A DNA stretch of 64,000 bases from assembly GCF_013359935.1 (NCBI RefSeq), contig NZ_JABMCB010000201.1, forward strand, positions 124,001-188,000, read 5' to 3'. Under the pieces are notes generated by a model that was not told the origin of the DNA, made no database searches, and saw only the letters and a list, made by a program, of their open reading frames with translations. The position numbers and the translations under genes were made by a program. Below, in pieces: positions 27,256 through 36,768 of this stretch (position 1 is the stretch's first letter; the number at the start of each line of letters is the position of its first letter). Origin of the DNA: Paenibacillus xylanilyticus. Lineage in GTDB: Bacteria; Bacillota; Bacilli; Paenibacillales; Paenibacillaceae.

Positions 27256-27272
27256 TTGGCACGGATCTTGCT
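27256..27272 (+). promoter_or_regulatory. Sigma-54 (-24/-12) promoter of P5C dehydrogenase
   Basis: TTGGCAC-N5-TTGCT is an exact match to the sigma-54 consensus, about 84 bases before the start codon of the plus-strand dehydrogenase gene. Confidence 0.9.
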
Positions 27273-27355
27273 ACATATATTGGGTGATAAGTAAAAATGC
27301 ATGGCAAGTCAGGCAAGCAGCCAGCAACCCCAACATCCTGAAGGAGGAATTATTC

Positions 27356-28903
27356 ATGAATATCCCTTTTGTTAACGAACCATTTACGCCCTTTGCTGTA
27401 CCGGCCAACAAGGAAGCCTTTGAGAATGCACTTCGCAAGGTGGAATCCGAGCTGGGACAGGAATATTCCATTATTATTGGCGGGCAAAAGATAACGAGCA
27501 CTCGTACCTTAACCTCCGTAAACCCGGCGGCCAAGGATCAGATGGTTGGAACGATTTTTCAGGCAGATCAGGAGCTGGCAGAGCAGGCGATTCAGACGGC
27601 AGCAGAAACGTTTCGTACCTGGAAGCATACGGACCCGAATGAACGCGCACGGTATTTGTACAAAGCAGCCGCGCTCATGCGCCGCCGCAAACATGAGTTT
27701 TCTGCCTGGATGGTGTATGAAGCAGGCAAGACCTGGCCGGAAGCGGATGCGGATACAGCGGAAGCCATTGATTTTATGGAGTTTTACGCCAGGGAGATGC
27801 AGCGTCTTAGCGAACCTCAGCCTTTGGCCCGGATTGCAGGCGAGGACAATGAATTGACTTATATCCCGCTTGGTGTGGGGGTCGTTATTCCACCATGGAA
27901 CTTTCCGCTGGCCATTATGGCAGGCATGACTTCAGCTGCACTCGTTTCGGGAAATACAGTCGTCCTGAAGCCTGCCAGCACCACGCCGGTTATTGCAGCC
28001 AAATTCATGGAACTGCTGGCTGAAGCGGGAGTACCGGATGGCGTCGTGAACTATTTGCCAGGACCAGGCAGTGAAGTCGGGGATTATCTGGTGGATCACG
28101 CGTTAACCCGTTTTATCAGTTTTACCGGGTCAAGGGATGTGGGTCTGCGGATTAATGAACGGGCAGCACGCACAGCTCCGGGACAAAAATGGATCAAGCG
28201 GGTGATCGCGGAAATGGGCGGTAAGGATTCCATCGTTGTGGACAGCGAGAGTGATCTGGAGCTGGCTGTGGAATCCATTACGGCATCGGCATTTGGGTTC
28301 TCTGGACAAAAATGTTCCGCCTGCTCCCGAGCCATTATTCATAAGGATGTGTATGATGAAGTATTGCAGAAGGTGATTGAGCGTACAAAGAAGCTTACGA
28401 TGGGCAGTCCACTTGAAGCAGGCAGTCAGGTGGGGCCAGTAATTGATGACAAGGCATATGCCAAGATCAATGAATATATTGAAGTGGGCAAAGGGGAAGG
28501 AAGGCTGGTATTGGGCGGAGGTACTGGGGATGCCCAGGGTTATTTCATTGAACCAACGATTATTGCGGATGTTGACCCGCTGGCCCGGATTGCACAGGAG
28601 GAGATTTTTGGACCTGTGTTGGCTTTTATCAAGGCAGATACGTTTGAGGAAGCACTGCATATTGCCAACAATACTGATTATGGCCTGACAGGTGCGGTTA
28701 TCTCGCGGAATCGTAAACATCTGGAACAGGCGAGACGGGAGTTTTTTGCAGGCAATCTGTACTTTAACCGGAAATGCACGGGAGCATTGGTAGGCACTCA
28801 TCCGTTTGGCGGATTCAACATGTCGGGGACCGACTCCAAAGCGGGCGGAAGAGACTACTTGCTGCTATTTACACAAGCCAAGCTGGTATCGGAAAAATAT
28901 TAA
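27356..28903 (+). CDS. pruA: L-glutamate gamma-semialdehyde (pyrroline-5-carboxylate) dehydrogenase
   Basis: The 515-residue aldehyde dehydrogenase completes proline degradation to glutamate with NAD. It shows [30 protein letters not shown] (near 178-208), [11 protein letters not shown] (near 255), the catalytic Glu in [12 protein letters not shown] (near 288), the catalytic Cys in [12 protein letters not shown] (near 322) and [21 protein letters not shown] at the end, as in RocA/PruA. ATG 27356 has AAGGAGG eight bases upstream. It is read from its own sigma-54 promoter, divergent from proline dehydrogenase, and sigL follows. RocA would be an equally fitting name. Confidence 0.95.
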   Translation: MNIPFVNEPFTPFAVPANKEAFENALRKVESELGQEYSIIIGGQKITSTRTLTSVNPAAKDQMVGTIFQADQELAEQAIQTAAETFRTWKHTDPNERARYLYKAAALMRRRKHEFSAWMVYEAGKTWPEADADTAEAIDFMEFYAREMQRLSEPQPLARIAGEDNELTYIPLGVGVVIPPWNFPLAIMAGMTSAALVSGNTVVLKPASTTPVIAAKFMELLAEAGVPDGVVNYLPGPGSEVGDYLVDHALTRFISFTGSRDVGLRINERAARTAPGQKWIKRVIAEMGGKDSIVVDSESDLELAVESITASAFGFSGQKCSACSRAIIHKDVYDEVLQKVIERTKKLTMGSPLEAGSQVGPVIDDKAYAKINEYIEVGKGEGRLVLGGGTGDAQGYFIEPTIIADVDPLARIAQEEIFGPVLAFIKADTFEEALHIANNTDYGLTGAVISRNRKHLEQARREFFAGNLYFNRKCTGALVGTHPFGGFNMSGTDSKAGGRDYLLLFTQAKLVSEKY

Positions 28904-29017
28904 ATTGAACAGTGGCTCCGGCCTCTAACAAACCAACGTTTTTTATGCTATTATTCCGGGAAAATATACTCGTTCGTGATCTGGAAGCTGCAAATTCGCG
29001 CAAAAGGAGGGAGAACC

Positions 29018-30322
29018 ATGTTAGGAATGCAGTTGGTGCAGGAGCAGCGTGTGCGGCTGTCCATCACACCAGAGATGAAGCAGTCCATTCATTTGCTGAC
29101 GTTGTCCAGTCAGGAACTGGTCCGTTATCTGCTGGAAGCAGCGGATGAAAATCCGGTCCTTGAAGTAGAAGAACACGCTGCCCCGCTGGTTCGGCTCCCG
29201 CGAAGAGGGAATCAGGGAACGTTTGCTTCCTATGATCCGCTGCTTCAGGCCAAAGGTGCTGAACCAACACTTGAGCAGCAGCTGTCCGCTCAGATTCGCA
29301 TGTTGGATCTCCCGCCAGCGCTTGCGGCAGCAGCTGTATATTTGGCAGGGTGTGTCAATGATGACGGCTATCTGACGATGGATTTGGCTGAGGTGTCATC
29401 TGCATGCGGTATATCCATGGATAAGGCGGAAGCAGGATTGAATATCCTTCAATCGCTGGACCCGGCAGGCGTGGGTGCACGCAGCCTGCATGAGTGCTTG
29501 CTGCTTCAGATCCGGCGGGATCCGTCAGCCGTTCGCTATGCAGAGCGGATGGTAGAGGCGGGACTGGCGGAACTTGTACCGTTCCATCCGGGCAAAGCGG
29601 GGACCCGGCTCGCTATTACTTCAAGAGAGGCTCAGGCTGCGTATGATTATATTACCCGGCTTGATCCCAAGCCCTGTCGTTCCATTGGCTGCAGTGAGCG
29701 TCCGCACTTCATTATCCCGGATGCCGTTGTGGAATTGCGACATGGCGAGGTATATTTGGGGCTCCATTCGGCAGGGAACCTCCGTGTATCCTTGAATGAA
29801 GCATGTTCTCGCTGGATCAGACATGGATCTCCGGACGAGGTCTGGTCTGCCCGGGCAGCGGAGGCAAGAGCAATCGTTCGCAGTGTACAGCTGCGGCGCA
29901 GAACATTGATACGTGTACTCACGGCTGTGATGGATGAGCAAAATCGCTTTTTGCATGAGGGGCTAGCGGGGCTGAAGCCGCTCAATCTTGCGATCGTTGC
30001 CAAGAAGATTGGCATGCATGAGTCCACCGTAAGTCGTGCTGTTAACGGGAAATATATTCAGACGCCTCATGGGGTATTTGAACTGAAGTCTTTTTTTGCC
30101 ACAGCCATTGGGACAGCATCTGGAGATCAGATGTCTGCCGCAGCGGTTAAGCTTCGGTTGAAGGAATTCATTCGTACAGAGCAGGTTAACCAGCCTTATT
30201 CTGACAGCCGATTGGCAGCACGGTTAGCCGAGGAGGGAATCGTGATCTCCCGTAGAACGGTGACAAAGTACAGAGAAGAGCTTCAGATCCTGCCTTCGCT
30301 TGAGCGAAAGCGCTGGGGGTAA
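29018..30322 (+). CDS. sigL: RNA polymerase sigma-54 factor
   Basis: The 434-residue product has the N-terminal activator-interacting region (MQLVQEQRVRLSITPEMKQSIHLLTLSSQELVRYL, residues 4-38), the core-binding region (residues about 90-260), the HTH (LAIVAKKIGMHESTVSRAVNGKYIQTPHG, near 325-353) and the RpoN box SRRTVTKYREEL near the C-terminus. The spacer between regions 1 and 3 is short, as in Bacillus SigL. ATG 29018 lies seven bases after AAAGGAGG. It lies 115 bases after pruA, so some of its transcription may come from the sigma-54 promoter, giving positive feedback. Confidence 0.96.
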   Translation: MLGMQLVQEQRVRLSITPEMKQSIHLLTLSSQELVRYLLEAADENPVLEVEEHAAPLVRLPRRGNQGTFASYDPLLQAKGAEPTLEQQLSAQIRMLDLPPALAAAAVYLAGCVNDDGYLTMDLAEVSSACGISMDKAEAGLNILQSLDPAGVGARSLHECLLLQIRRDPSAVRYAERMVEAGLAELVPFHPGKAGTRLAITSREAQAAYDYITRLDPKPCRSIGCSERPHFIIPDAVVELRHGEVYLGLHSAGNLRVSLNEACSRWIRHGSPDEVWSARAAEARAIVRSVQLRRRTLIRVLTAVMDEQNRFLHEGLAGLKPLNLAIVAKKIGMHESTVSRAVNGKYIQTPHGVFELKSFFATAIGTASGDQMSAAAVKLRLKEFIRTEQVNQPYSDSRLAARLAEEGIVISRRTVTKYREELQILPSLERKRWG

Positions 30323-30351
30323 CATCACAATGCGTTCTCTCATAACATAAC

Positions 30352-30402
30352 AACAGAAGCCTCTGCAGACCGGGTTACGGTCTTGCAGGGGCTTCCTGTT
30401 TC
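30352..30402. terminator. Terminator between sigL and aspA
   Basis: A long interrupted stem (ACAGAAGCC/GGCTTCCTGT with GACCG/CGGTC inside) lies between convergent genes. Confidence 0.8.
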
Positions 30403-30443
30403 ATTTTCATATAATCTCAATAAATCCAATTAGCGTAGGTTCA

Positions 30444-31868
30444 TTACATATTATGCAGGAAACGCTCCCCGGCAATACCCGGAGTTGTCATCTGTTCCGG
30501 ATGCATGATCTCTTCAAGCTCTTCTATTGTGAGCAATCCGCGTTCCAGGATGATTTCTTGGAGCGAAGCGCCGGTCTTCAGGGCTTCCTTCACGATGGAC
30601 GCAGCTACATCATAGCCCAAATGCGGATTGAGTGCCGTAATGACGCTGAAGCTTTGTTTCATGATCAAGGCACAGCGTTCGCGGTTTGCTTCCATTTCCT
30701 CCACGGCATAACGGGTGAACACATCAATGCCGTTATTCATGATTTTCAAGGATTGCAGCAGGTTGAATGCAATGACTGGCCCCATGACATTCAATTCAAA
30801 TTGTCCGGCTTCACAGGCCATACAAATGGTATGATCATTCCCCATCACCTGGAAGGAAACCTGGTTGATAACTTCAGCCATAACGGGATTGACCTTCCCT
30901 GGCATGATCGAAGAACCGGGCTGGCGAGCCGGAAGGCGGAGTTCGTTGAATCCCGCACGCGGGCCGGATGCCATCATTCGAATGTCGTTACAGATTTTGG
31001 ACAGGTTGACCGCGCATACTTTGAGTGCAGCAGACAGCTCCATATAAGCATCCGTATTTTGCGTGGCATCCACGAGGTCATCAGCCGTCTGCAGCTTCAG
31101 TCCGGTAACATCGGACAAATGCTCGGTTACCTTGAGGATGTACTCCGGTTTGGCATTAAGTCCGGTACCTACTGCCGTAGCGCCCAGATTAATTGTAAGC
31201 AGGCGGCGGTTTGCAAATTGCAGACGTTCCATATCGCGTCCCAGCACTCGTGCATAGGCACCGAATTCTTGTCCCAGACGGATGGGCACTGCATCCTGAA
31301 GATGGGTGCGTCCTACTTTGACCACATCATTAAATTCCAGTTCCTTTTTAAGAAAAGCGTCCTGCAGCCGCTTCATGGTAGCGAGTAACGTTTCAGACAA
31401 TTGATACGCGGCGATTCGCAGTGCTGTTGGAATGACATCGTTGGTGGATTGCGACATGTTCACATGGTTGTTGGGGTTGCAATGGAAGTAGTCCCCTTTG
31501 TTCTGCAGCAGCAGTTCAAGTCCGCGATTGGCCAAAATTTCATTCATATTCATATTCATGGAGGTGCCTGCACCGCCCTGAATGGAGTCAACAATAAAAT
31601 GATCCAGATGATGGCCTTTCATCATCTCTTCTGCGGCCATGACGATGACATCGCCAATTTTGGGTGGCAGCATTTTCAGCTCCATATTCGTGACTGCTGC
31701 GGCCTTCTTCACGGCAGCCAGAGCTGTAATCAGCTCCCGGTGCACCGGAACGCCGGTAATCGGGAAGTTTTCCACGGCCCGCACCGTCTGTATTCCGTAA
31801 TAGGCATAAGCAGGAATTTCTTTTTCACCAATAAAATCTTTCTCCGTCCGTGTGGACATTGTAGACAT
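30444..31868 (-). CDS. aspA: Aspartate ammonia-lyase (aspartase)
   Basis: The 474-residue fumarase/aspartase-superfamily enzyme splits aspartate into fumarate and ammonia. It carries the N-terminal GEKEIPAYAYYGIQTVRA, GGAGTSMNMNMNEILANRG (near 100), NMSQSTNDVIPTALRI (near 140) and the superfamily signature GSSIMPGKVNPVMAE (near 320), with the flexible catalytic Ser loop. ATG 31868 has GGAGG eight bases upstream; other in-frame starts lie on either side. It continues the local theme of amino-acid catabolism. Confidence 0.95.
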   Translation of the reverse strand: MSTMSTRTEKDFIGEKEIPAYAYYGIQTVRAVENFPITGVPVHRELITALAAVKKAAAVTNMELKMLPPKIGDVIVMAAEEMMKGHHLDHFIVDSIQGGAGTSMNMNMNEILANRGLELLLQNKGDYFHCNPNNHVNMSQSTNDVIPTALRIAAYQLSETLLATMKRLQDAFLKKELEFNDVVKVGRTHLQDAVPIRLGQEFGAYARVLGRDMERLQFANRRLLTINLGATAVGTGLNAKPEYILKVTEHLSDVTGLKLQTADDLVDATQNTDAYMELSAALKVCAVNLSKICNDIRMMASGPRAGFNELRLPARQPGSSIMPGKVNPVMAEVINQVSFQVMGNDHTICMACEAGQFELNVMGPVIAFNLLQSLKIMNNGIDVFTRYAVEEMEANRERCALIMKQSFSVITALNPHLGYDVAASIVKEALKTGASLQEIILERGLLTIEELEEIMHPEQMTTPGIAGERFLHNM

Positions 31869-32194
31869 TTCTTTCGCCTCCAGTGGCATCCAAAAATAGG
31901 TCAGCTCCGGCGATGCCGAAGCGCACTCAGTATATCACTTAAGCAAAATGGATGCCAGGCTAAATGATTTTACCCGAATTACCGATAATAATTAAAATTA
32001 GGGGTATTAACCTGGCTTCATGCTGGGTGGATCGAGGTGTAACAAACTTATCTTATAAATTATGCACCACAAGGAAGAAAAGGTATTCATGGTGGACAAG
32101 ATGGGTGTGCATTTGGTTTTTTTCAGTGATGTAGATCACATGATATTTGGTCGATGATTGGTAAAATAGGAAAAAAGGACTATGAGGTGTGAAT
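31869..32194. other. 326-base divergent intergenic region (aspA / chemoreceptor)
   Basis: It must hold promoters for both genes. The clearest element is the CRP/FNR-like palindrome at 32125-32140. A TATACT on the minus strand near 31932 could be the aspA -10. No gene is seen. Confidence 0.5.
32125..32140. promoter_or_regulatory. Putative CRP/FNR-type binding site
   Basis: AGTGATGTAGATCACA matches the TGTGA-N6-TCACA consensus at 9 of 10 positions and has a palindromic GTGAT/ATCAC core. It lies 55 bases before the chemoreceptor start and about 257 bases before aspA. Firmicute Fnr uses the same box. Confidence 0.5.
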
Positions 32195-33472
32195 ATGAAG
32201 TGGACTTTAGGCGCAAAGACAGTCGCAGGTCTGGTACTAATTTCAATTATTACGTACGGAACTAGCGGCTTTTTTATATTTTTCCTCCAGGACTGGCTCT
32301 CGTTTTCGATGCCAAGCTGGTTATATATCACCTTAGTGCTCATTCTAGGGGTATGCTGGAACGGAATTCTTGGATGGTTCGCCTCACGCTGGCTGACCCG
32401 TCCGATTGTTCACCTGGCGAAGGCAGCACAGCAAGTCTCTTCAGGAGATTTGACAGCCGAAATCCCCCAGCGCCGTGCGCAGGACGAGCTTACCGTTTTA
32501 TATGATGCGTTCCGCGCCATGGTTGCCAATCTGAGAAGTATTGTGAACGACATTGCGGACAGTACGCGTACCACTTCACAGAATGCCCAGTCTCTCAGTG
32601 AGGCGATTACACAGGCGGCAGAACAGATCGAGATGATGTCGGAAGCGGTAGATCACATTGCGGTAGGGGTAGAGGAGCAGAAAGTGACTTCCCACCAGTC
32701 GTTGATTACTGCGGACGAGATGTTGAACGATTTCCAACGCATGCACAACCAGTCGATTGGTATGACAGAGATGTCAGGGCAGATGGAACGTTCGGTTGGC
32801 CACACGAAGCAGACATTCTCGTTTCTGATGAAGGGAATGGATGAGCTGGCTGTATCGCATAATCGTTCCCGTGACATTATGCTTCTGCTGGAGAAGGAAG
32901 CTTCGGACATCGAGGCCATCACACAATCGGTCAAAAACATTGCCGAAGAAACTGCACTGCTTGCCCTGAATGCATCCATTGAGGCGGCTCGTGCCGGGGA
33001 AGAGGGAGCAGGGTTTGCAGTTGTTGCGCAGCAGATTCGCAAATTGTCGGACGAGAGTACACAATCGGTTCACCGAATTAACGAACTGATTAGTCGTGTA
33101 CAGCAGCGCATCCGTGATACGGCCCAGTTGATTCATGAGCAGCATGGACTTGTCGTGACCGAATCCCAGCGGACCATTAATGTGGATCAGACGCTGCAGG
33201 AATTAACCGGAACGGTTGAGGTATTTATGAAGGGTGCACATGATATCGGATCCAAAATCGCGGAGCAGACGGTTCGGGTTGAACGGACTCATGGTCACGT
33301 AAAACAAATTCAGGGGAAAGCCGGCTCGTTCTCGGACGAGGCCAGACGGATTATGGATGCCGCACATGAAGAAACGGCAATCATGCAGGAAATCTCCTCC
33401 TCGGCTGAAGAGCTGAGACAACTCACCGATCGTTTGATGGACAAAACCAAAGCATTTCGGATGCAGCCTTAG
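32195..33472 (+). CDS. Methyl-accepting chemotaxis-type signal transducer with no extracellular sensor
   Basis: The 425-residue product has two N-terminal membrane segments (about residues 5-30 and 38-60) joined by only a few residues, a HAMP domain ([28 protein letters not shown]) and a full MCP signalling domain with the conserved tip [38 protein letters not shown]. With no loop to hold a ligand domain, it must sense within the membrane, through HAMP, or through a partner. ATG 32195 has GAGG seven bases upstream; a GTG at 32189 is possible. A CRP/FNR-like site lies upstream. Confidence 0.92.
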   Translation: MKWTLGAKTVAGLVLISIITYGTSGFFIFFLQDWLSFSMPSWLYITLVLILGVCWNGILGWFASRWLTRPIVHLAKAAQQVSSGDLTAEIPQRRAQDELTVLYDAFRAMVANLRSIVNDIADSTRTTSQNAQSLSEAITQAAEQIEMMSEAVDHIAVGVEEQKVTSHQSLITADEMLNDFQRMHNQSIGMTEMSGQMERSVGHTKQTFSFLMKGMDELAVSHNRSRDIMLLLEKEASDIEAITQSVKNIAEETALLALNASIEAARAGEEGAGFAVVAQQIRKLSDESTQSVHRINELISRVQQRIRDTAQLIHEQHGLVVTESQRTINVDQTLQELTGTVEVFMKGAHDIGSKIAEQTVRVERTHGHVKQIQGKAGSFSDEARRIMDAAHEETAIMQEISSSAEELRQLTDRLMDKTKAFRMQP

Positions 33473-33639
33473 GCTGTTTCCGGAATGTTTTTTTCTTTTT
33501 ATGGATAAAGCCGAACATTCTTTCGTAAAAATAGATGTTTGTAAAGTTTTTTTATGAAACATTAACAAATTCGCAACGACTGGGCGATAAATGACGATAT
33601 AATAGTATTATTCCATTTTAAAAGAAGGAGCCCAGCATA

Positions 33640-34485
33640 TTGAAAACTTGGACAGGTATCCTGCTGATGATCGTTTTGGCGGTTGTTACCATCAGTACAA
33701 CCTCAGCTTCCAGAACTTCCAATGAACAACAAAAACAGCTTAACATAGATGATCAATCCAGCCAGACCGAAGCGGTCGTGGCATCCAATATTGAAACGAT
33801 GAATGAAGCATCCTTTTTATCGAAAGAAGCAGCTCCTGTAAAAAAAGAGAACGTTTCGGTTGCTCCGGAAAATGAAAATGTGAGACTATACCCCATGCAA
33901 GTTGAGGGTTCAGGATATATTTACAACGGCATGATTCTTGAAGTGAATGGAAAGACGCGTGAGTTCAGTGAGTGGCAGGGGGAAGGCGGGTCCTACAAAC
34001 CCGAAGTACATGAACTGGATTTGAATGGAGACGGCAAGAAGGAGATTGTTGTGCTGTTTACCGAAGGACATGGAACAGGTATTTATTTGGGGCAAGCGCA
34101 CATTATAGATCCGGACACGCTCGAAGAGATGAAGATGGAGTCTCTGGATGAGGTCGTGAAGCAGCATGTCCAATCAAGAGTGGACGTAACGTCAGGGCAA
34201 ATTACCATTAACGTCGCTGTGAATGGAGTGAATGTAGAACCTTCTAAGATAGAGGGAGAAACGGAAGGCTTAACCTATAGTGATGAACTCAAGTTCGGCG
34301 ACGTGGTGTATTACAGTGTGGAGAACGGCCAGCTGGTAGTGACAGCGTCCGGTGCATATGGTCCATCTGAGTACGACGGTGATCTGACATTTGTCTATGC
34401 CTATCAAGATGGCGAGTGGAAGGCCGTGAACGTGGAATACAGTACAGAAGAGTATGAAGATGAGTATTACGAGTCCTTTGATTGA
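33640..34485 (+). CDS. Secreted FG-GAP/VCBS-like protein, function unknown
   Basis: The 281-residue product has a signal peptide or anchor (TWTGILLMIVLAVVTISTTSAS), a low-complexity linker (residues 25-80) and a beta-rich domain with HELDLNGDGKKEIVVLF near 125, a DxNxDGxxE calcium-binding loop like those of FG-GAP/VCBS repeats. The C-terminus is very acidic (STEEYEDEYYESFD). The TTG start at 33640 has GGAG nine bases upstream. It stands alone; export and calcium binding are inferred. Confidence 0.75.
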   Translation: MKTWTGILLMIVLAVVTISTTSASRTSNEQQKQLNIDDQSSQTEAVVASNIETMNEASFLSKEAAPVKKENVSVAPENENVRLYPMQVEGSGYIYNGMILEVNGKTREFSEWQGEGGSYKPEVHELDLNGDGKKEIVVLFTEGHGTGIYLGQAHIIDPDTLEEMKMESLDEVVKQHVQSRVDVTSGQITINVAVNGVNVEPSKIEGETEGLTYSDELKFGDVVYYSVENGQLVVTASGAYGPSEYDGDLTFVYAYQDGEWKAVNVEYSTEEYEDEYYESFD

Positions 34486-34660
34486 ATTTACTAGGTAGAG
34501 AAGAATTAAAGGTTTGATTGCACGTAGGAAAAGAATAACTTATGCTTCTGTCTTTTTAGACAGGGGCAGTAACGGTGAGGCTGAAAAAAAACGAGGATAT
34601 TTAGCCTCGCTTTGTACTGTGCCAATACAGAAAAATTTCCATAATATTGAATTAAAATGG

Positions 34661-34688
34661 TTGACAATCCCACTTTAGTCGTTTAAAT
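34661..34688 (+). promoter_or_regulatory. Putative sigma-A promoter of the stalk-domain gene
   Basis: A perfect -35 TTGACA (34661-34666), a 16-base spacer and a -10 TTAAAT (34683-34688) lie 44 bases before the start codon. Confidence 0.55.
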
Positions 34689-34731
34689 GTATAAAGGACA
34701 ATTCAATTTTAGTGTCTGGGAGGGATTTATA

Positions 34732-35439
34732 ATGAAAAAAAAGGTCGTGCTGGGATTAATGGTGGGCACACTGACACTCGGGATTGGTACAGGTGCACTG
34801 GCAGCAACAGGGCTTGAGCCAATTAAGGCATATCTGAATAGCAAGATTTCTCTGAAAATGAATGGTGCAACTGTCACAGCCAAAGATGCCAATGGCAAGA
34901 CGGTACTCCCCATTACCTACAATGGAACAACGTATTTGCCAGTGCGTGCAGTGGGGACATTGCTAGGTACGGAAATCACTTATGACAGTGCAACCTCTTC
35001 GGTTCTGATCGGCGGCAATAATGGATCTGCCCCAATCGAAGAGAATAAGTTGTCGTTGAGTTCACTTGGAGAAGCCGTGCTTGGAACCTCCGGGTGGCAC
35101 ACCAAGGACCCGGGCGACACCGAGTACAAAGGGACAGATTACAAAGATGTATATCTTCATACAGACTCCGTGAAACAAGGTGAGAGCTTTCAGATTATGA
35201 CACAAAAAAAGTATTCCAAGTTACATCTGGAACTGGCAGCCATTGCGGGTTCCCACGACATCAGAATAATAGATCATAATAATACAACACTGAAAACACT
35301 CACAGTTGCAGCAGATAGTGGGTTGCAGGGTGTAGATGTTGATGTTTCCGGGGCTGATTTTGTCTTTGTGGAGATCGTTGATGAAGAAGCGGGTTCTTCT
35401 CTTTTCGTTCCATTGACCACTTCATATCTGACTAAATAA
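34732..35439 (+). CDS. Secreted stalk-domain protein (copper amine oxidase N-terminal-like)
   Basis: The 235-residue product has a signal peptide (MKKKVVLGLMVGTLTLGIGTGALA), then a stalk domain: IKAYLNSKISLKMNGATVTAKDANGKTVLPITYNGTTYLPVRAVGTLLG (residues 30-80), the hallmark of this family in Paenibacillus. Residues 110-235 form a second beta-rich domain resembling an NPCBM/carbohydrate-binding fold (HDIRIIDHNNTTLKTLTV). ATG 34732 has GGGAGGG seven bases upstream. It probably acts at the cell surface; the ligand is unknown. Confidence 0.82.
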   Translation: MKKKVVLGLMVGTLTLGIGTGALAATGLEPIKAYLNSKISLKMNGATVTAKDANGKTVLPITYNGTTYLPVRAVGTLLGTEITYDSATSSVLIGGNNGSAPIEENKLSLSSLGEAVLGTSGWHTKDPGDTEYKGTDYKDVYLHTDSVKQGESFQIMTQKKYSKLHLELAAIAGSHDIRIIDHNNTTLKTLTVAADSGLQGVDVDVSGADFVFVEIVDEEAGSSLFVPLTTSYLTK

Positions 35440-35453
35440 TTTATTCTTGATTA

Positions 35454-35520
35454 AAAAACGATTATTGTCACGTCGTTATCTGGTCCAGTTGAACCTTCGA
35501 CGCATCCAATAATCGTTTTT
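35454..35520. terminator. Bidirectional compound terminator
   Basis: Perfect 14-base arms 35454-35467 (AAAAACGATTATTG) and 35507-35520 contain an inner CGTCG/CGACG stem. U-tracts on both strands serve convergent genes. Confidence 0.85.
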
Positions 35521-35555
35521 GGTGTGAGAGAAAATGATCTAGAGTTATGAGTTGG

Positions 35556-36530
35556 TTAACGAATCATCGTGTCCAGCGGTTTCAGATTGGCTTCGATCTC
35601 TGCCCGGCGACCTTCAAGGAATGGTGGCAAGGCGAGCGATTCTCCCAGATGGGCTAACTCTTCGTCTGTATCAAAACCAGGCCCATCTGTTGCGAGCTCA
35701 AACAGGATGCCATTGGCTTCACGGAAGTACAGGGAACGGAAGTAAAAGCGATCGACGAAACCGGAATTCGGGAAACTGAAATTGCGAACACGTTCCACCC
35801 ATTGTTTCAATTCTTCTTCATTGTCTACGCGGAAGGCAACATGGTGCACGCTGCCGCGTCCTGGTCTCTCCATCGGCAAGTCGTTGCGTTCCTCAACGTG
35901 AACCTCTGATCCGCTTCCTCCTTCGCCGGATTCAAATACGATGACATCCGGCTGCCCTGCTACAAAAGCAGGATAGGTCCCTTTTTGGCGGAAGCCAAGC
36001 AGTTCAGTGAGGACCGGAGCCGTCAATGATGCATCCTGAACGGTAAGGTGTACAGGGCCAAGACCGACAATGCCATACTCAGCCGGCACCGGGCTCTGAT
36101 CCCATGGTTTGCCGCCAGGTACACCTTTATTGTTCTCGTCGGAAACCAGGATCAGACGCTGGCCTTCGAAGTCGGTAAATGAAAGGGTAGCCCGGCCTCC
36201 ACGGTTCGTGATTTCACCATGAGGGACTTCAAACTCATCAAAACGTTTTATCCAATATTGGAGTGCTTCATCACCAGGAACACGCAGAGAGGTGGCAGAG
36301 ATGCTGTTAACGCCTTCCCGTGTCTGTCCGGCCATCGGGATTTCGAAGAAGGTAAGCTCAGTGCCGGGATTGCCTTTTTCATCTCCATAGAAGAGGTGAT
36401 AGACGGAAACGTCGTCCTGGTTTACTGTTTTTTTGATCAGGCGAAGGCCCATGACAGTTGTATAAAAACGATAGTTCTCAGCGGCGCGTGCGGTCAGTGC
36501 AGATACGTGGTGCAATCCTTTGATTTGCAT
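35556..36530 (-). CDS. VOC-family ring-cleaving dioxygenase (MhqO/MhqA type)
   Basis: The 324-residue product has two glyoxalase-like modules: IKGLHHVSALTARAAENYRFYTTVMGLRLIKKTVNQDD (residues 3-40, metal His) and LGPVHLTVQDASLTAPVLTELLGF, with SVHHVAFRVDNEEE near 225 and the metal Glu near the end in YFREANGILFELATDGPGF. This matches the quinone/hydroquinone dioxygenase family of B. subtilis MhqO. ATG 36530 has AGGAGG seven bases upstream. It is a single-gene unit and probably protects against quinones or electrophiles; no MhqR-type regulator is adjacent. Confidence 0.9.
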   Translation of the reverse strand: MQIKGLHHVSALTARAAENYRFYTTVMGLRLIKKTVNQDDVSVYHLFYGDEKGNPGTELTFFEIPMAGQTREGVNSISATSLRVPGDEALQYWIKRFDEFEVPHGEITNRGGRATLSFTDFEGQRLILVSDENNKGVPGGKPWDQSPVPAEYGIVGLGPVHLTVQDASLTAPVLTELLGFRQKGTYPAFVAGQPDVIVFESGEGGSGSEVHVEERNDLPMERPGRGSVHHVAFRVDNEEELKQWVERVRNFSFPNSGFVDRFYFRSLYFREANGILFELATDGPGFDTDEELAHLGESLALPPFLEGRRAEIEANLKPLDTMIR

Positions 36531-36768
36531 TTCAATTCCTCCTGAATAAGTGGGATAGGGATATATCTAGTATTTGTATACTTATTTAACTTTTATAAAG
36601 CGACTAACTTTTAGTTTGTTTTGATCTGGATTTATCTTAACATAAAGATATTTAGAAAGCAACACCTATATACAACATTCAATGGGATAGACTTTCCCTT
36701 CGTTTAATGCCAAAATGAAAAATATGACATTTCGAGATACTACTGCTTGTATATGAAAGGAGATGGAG

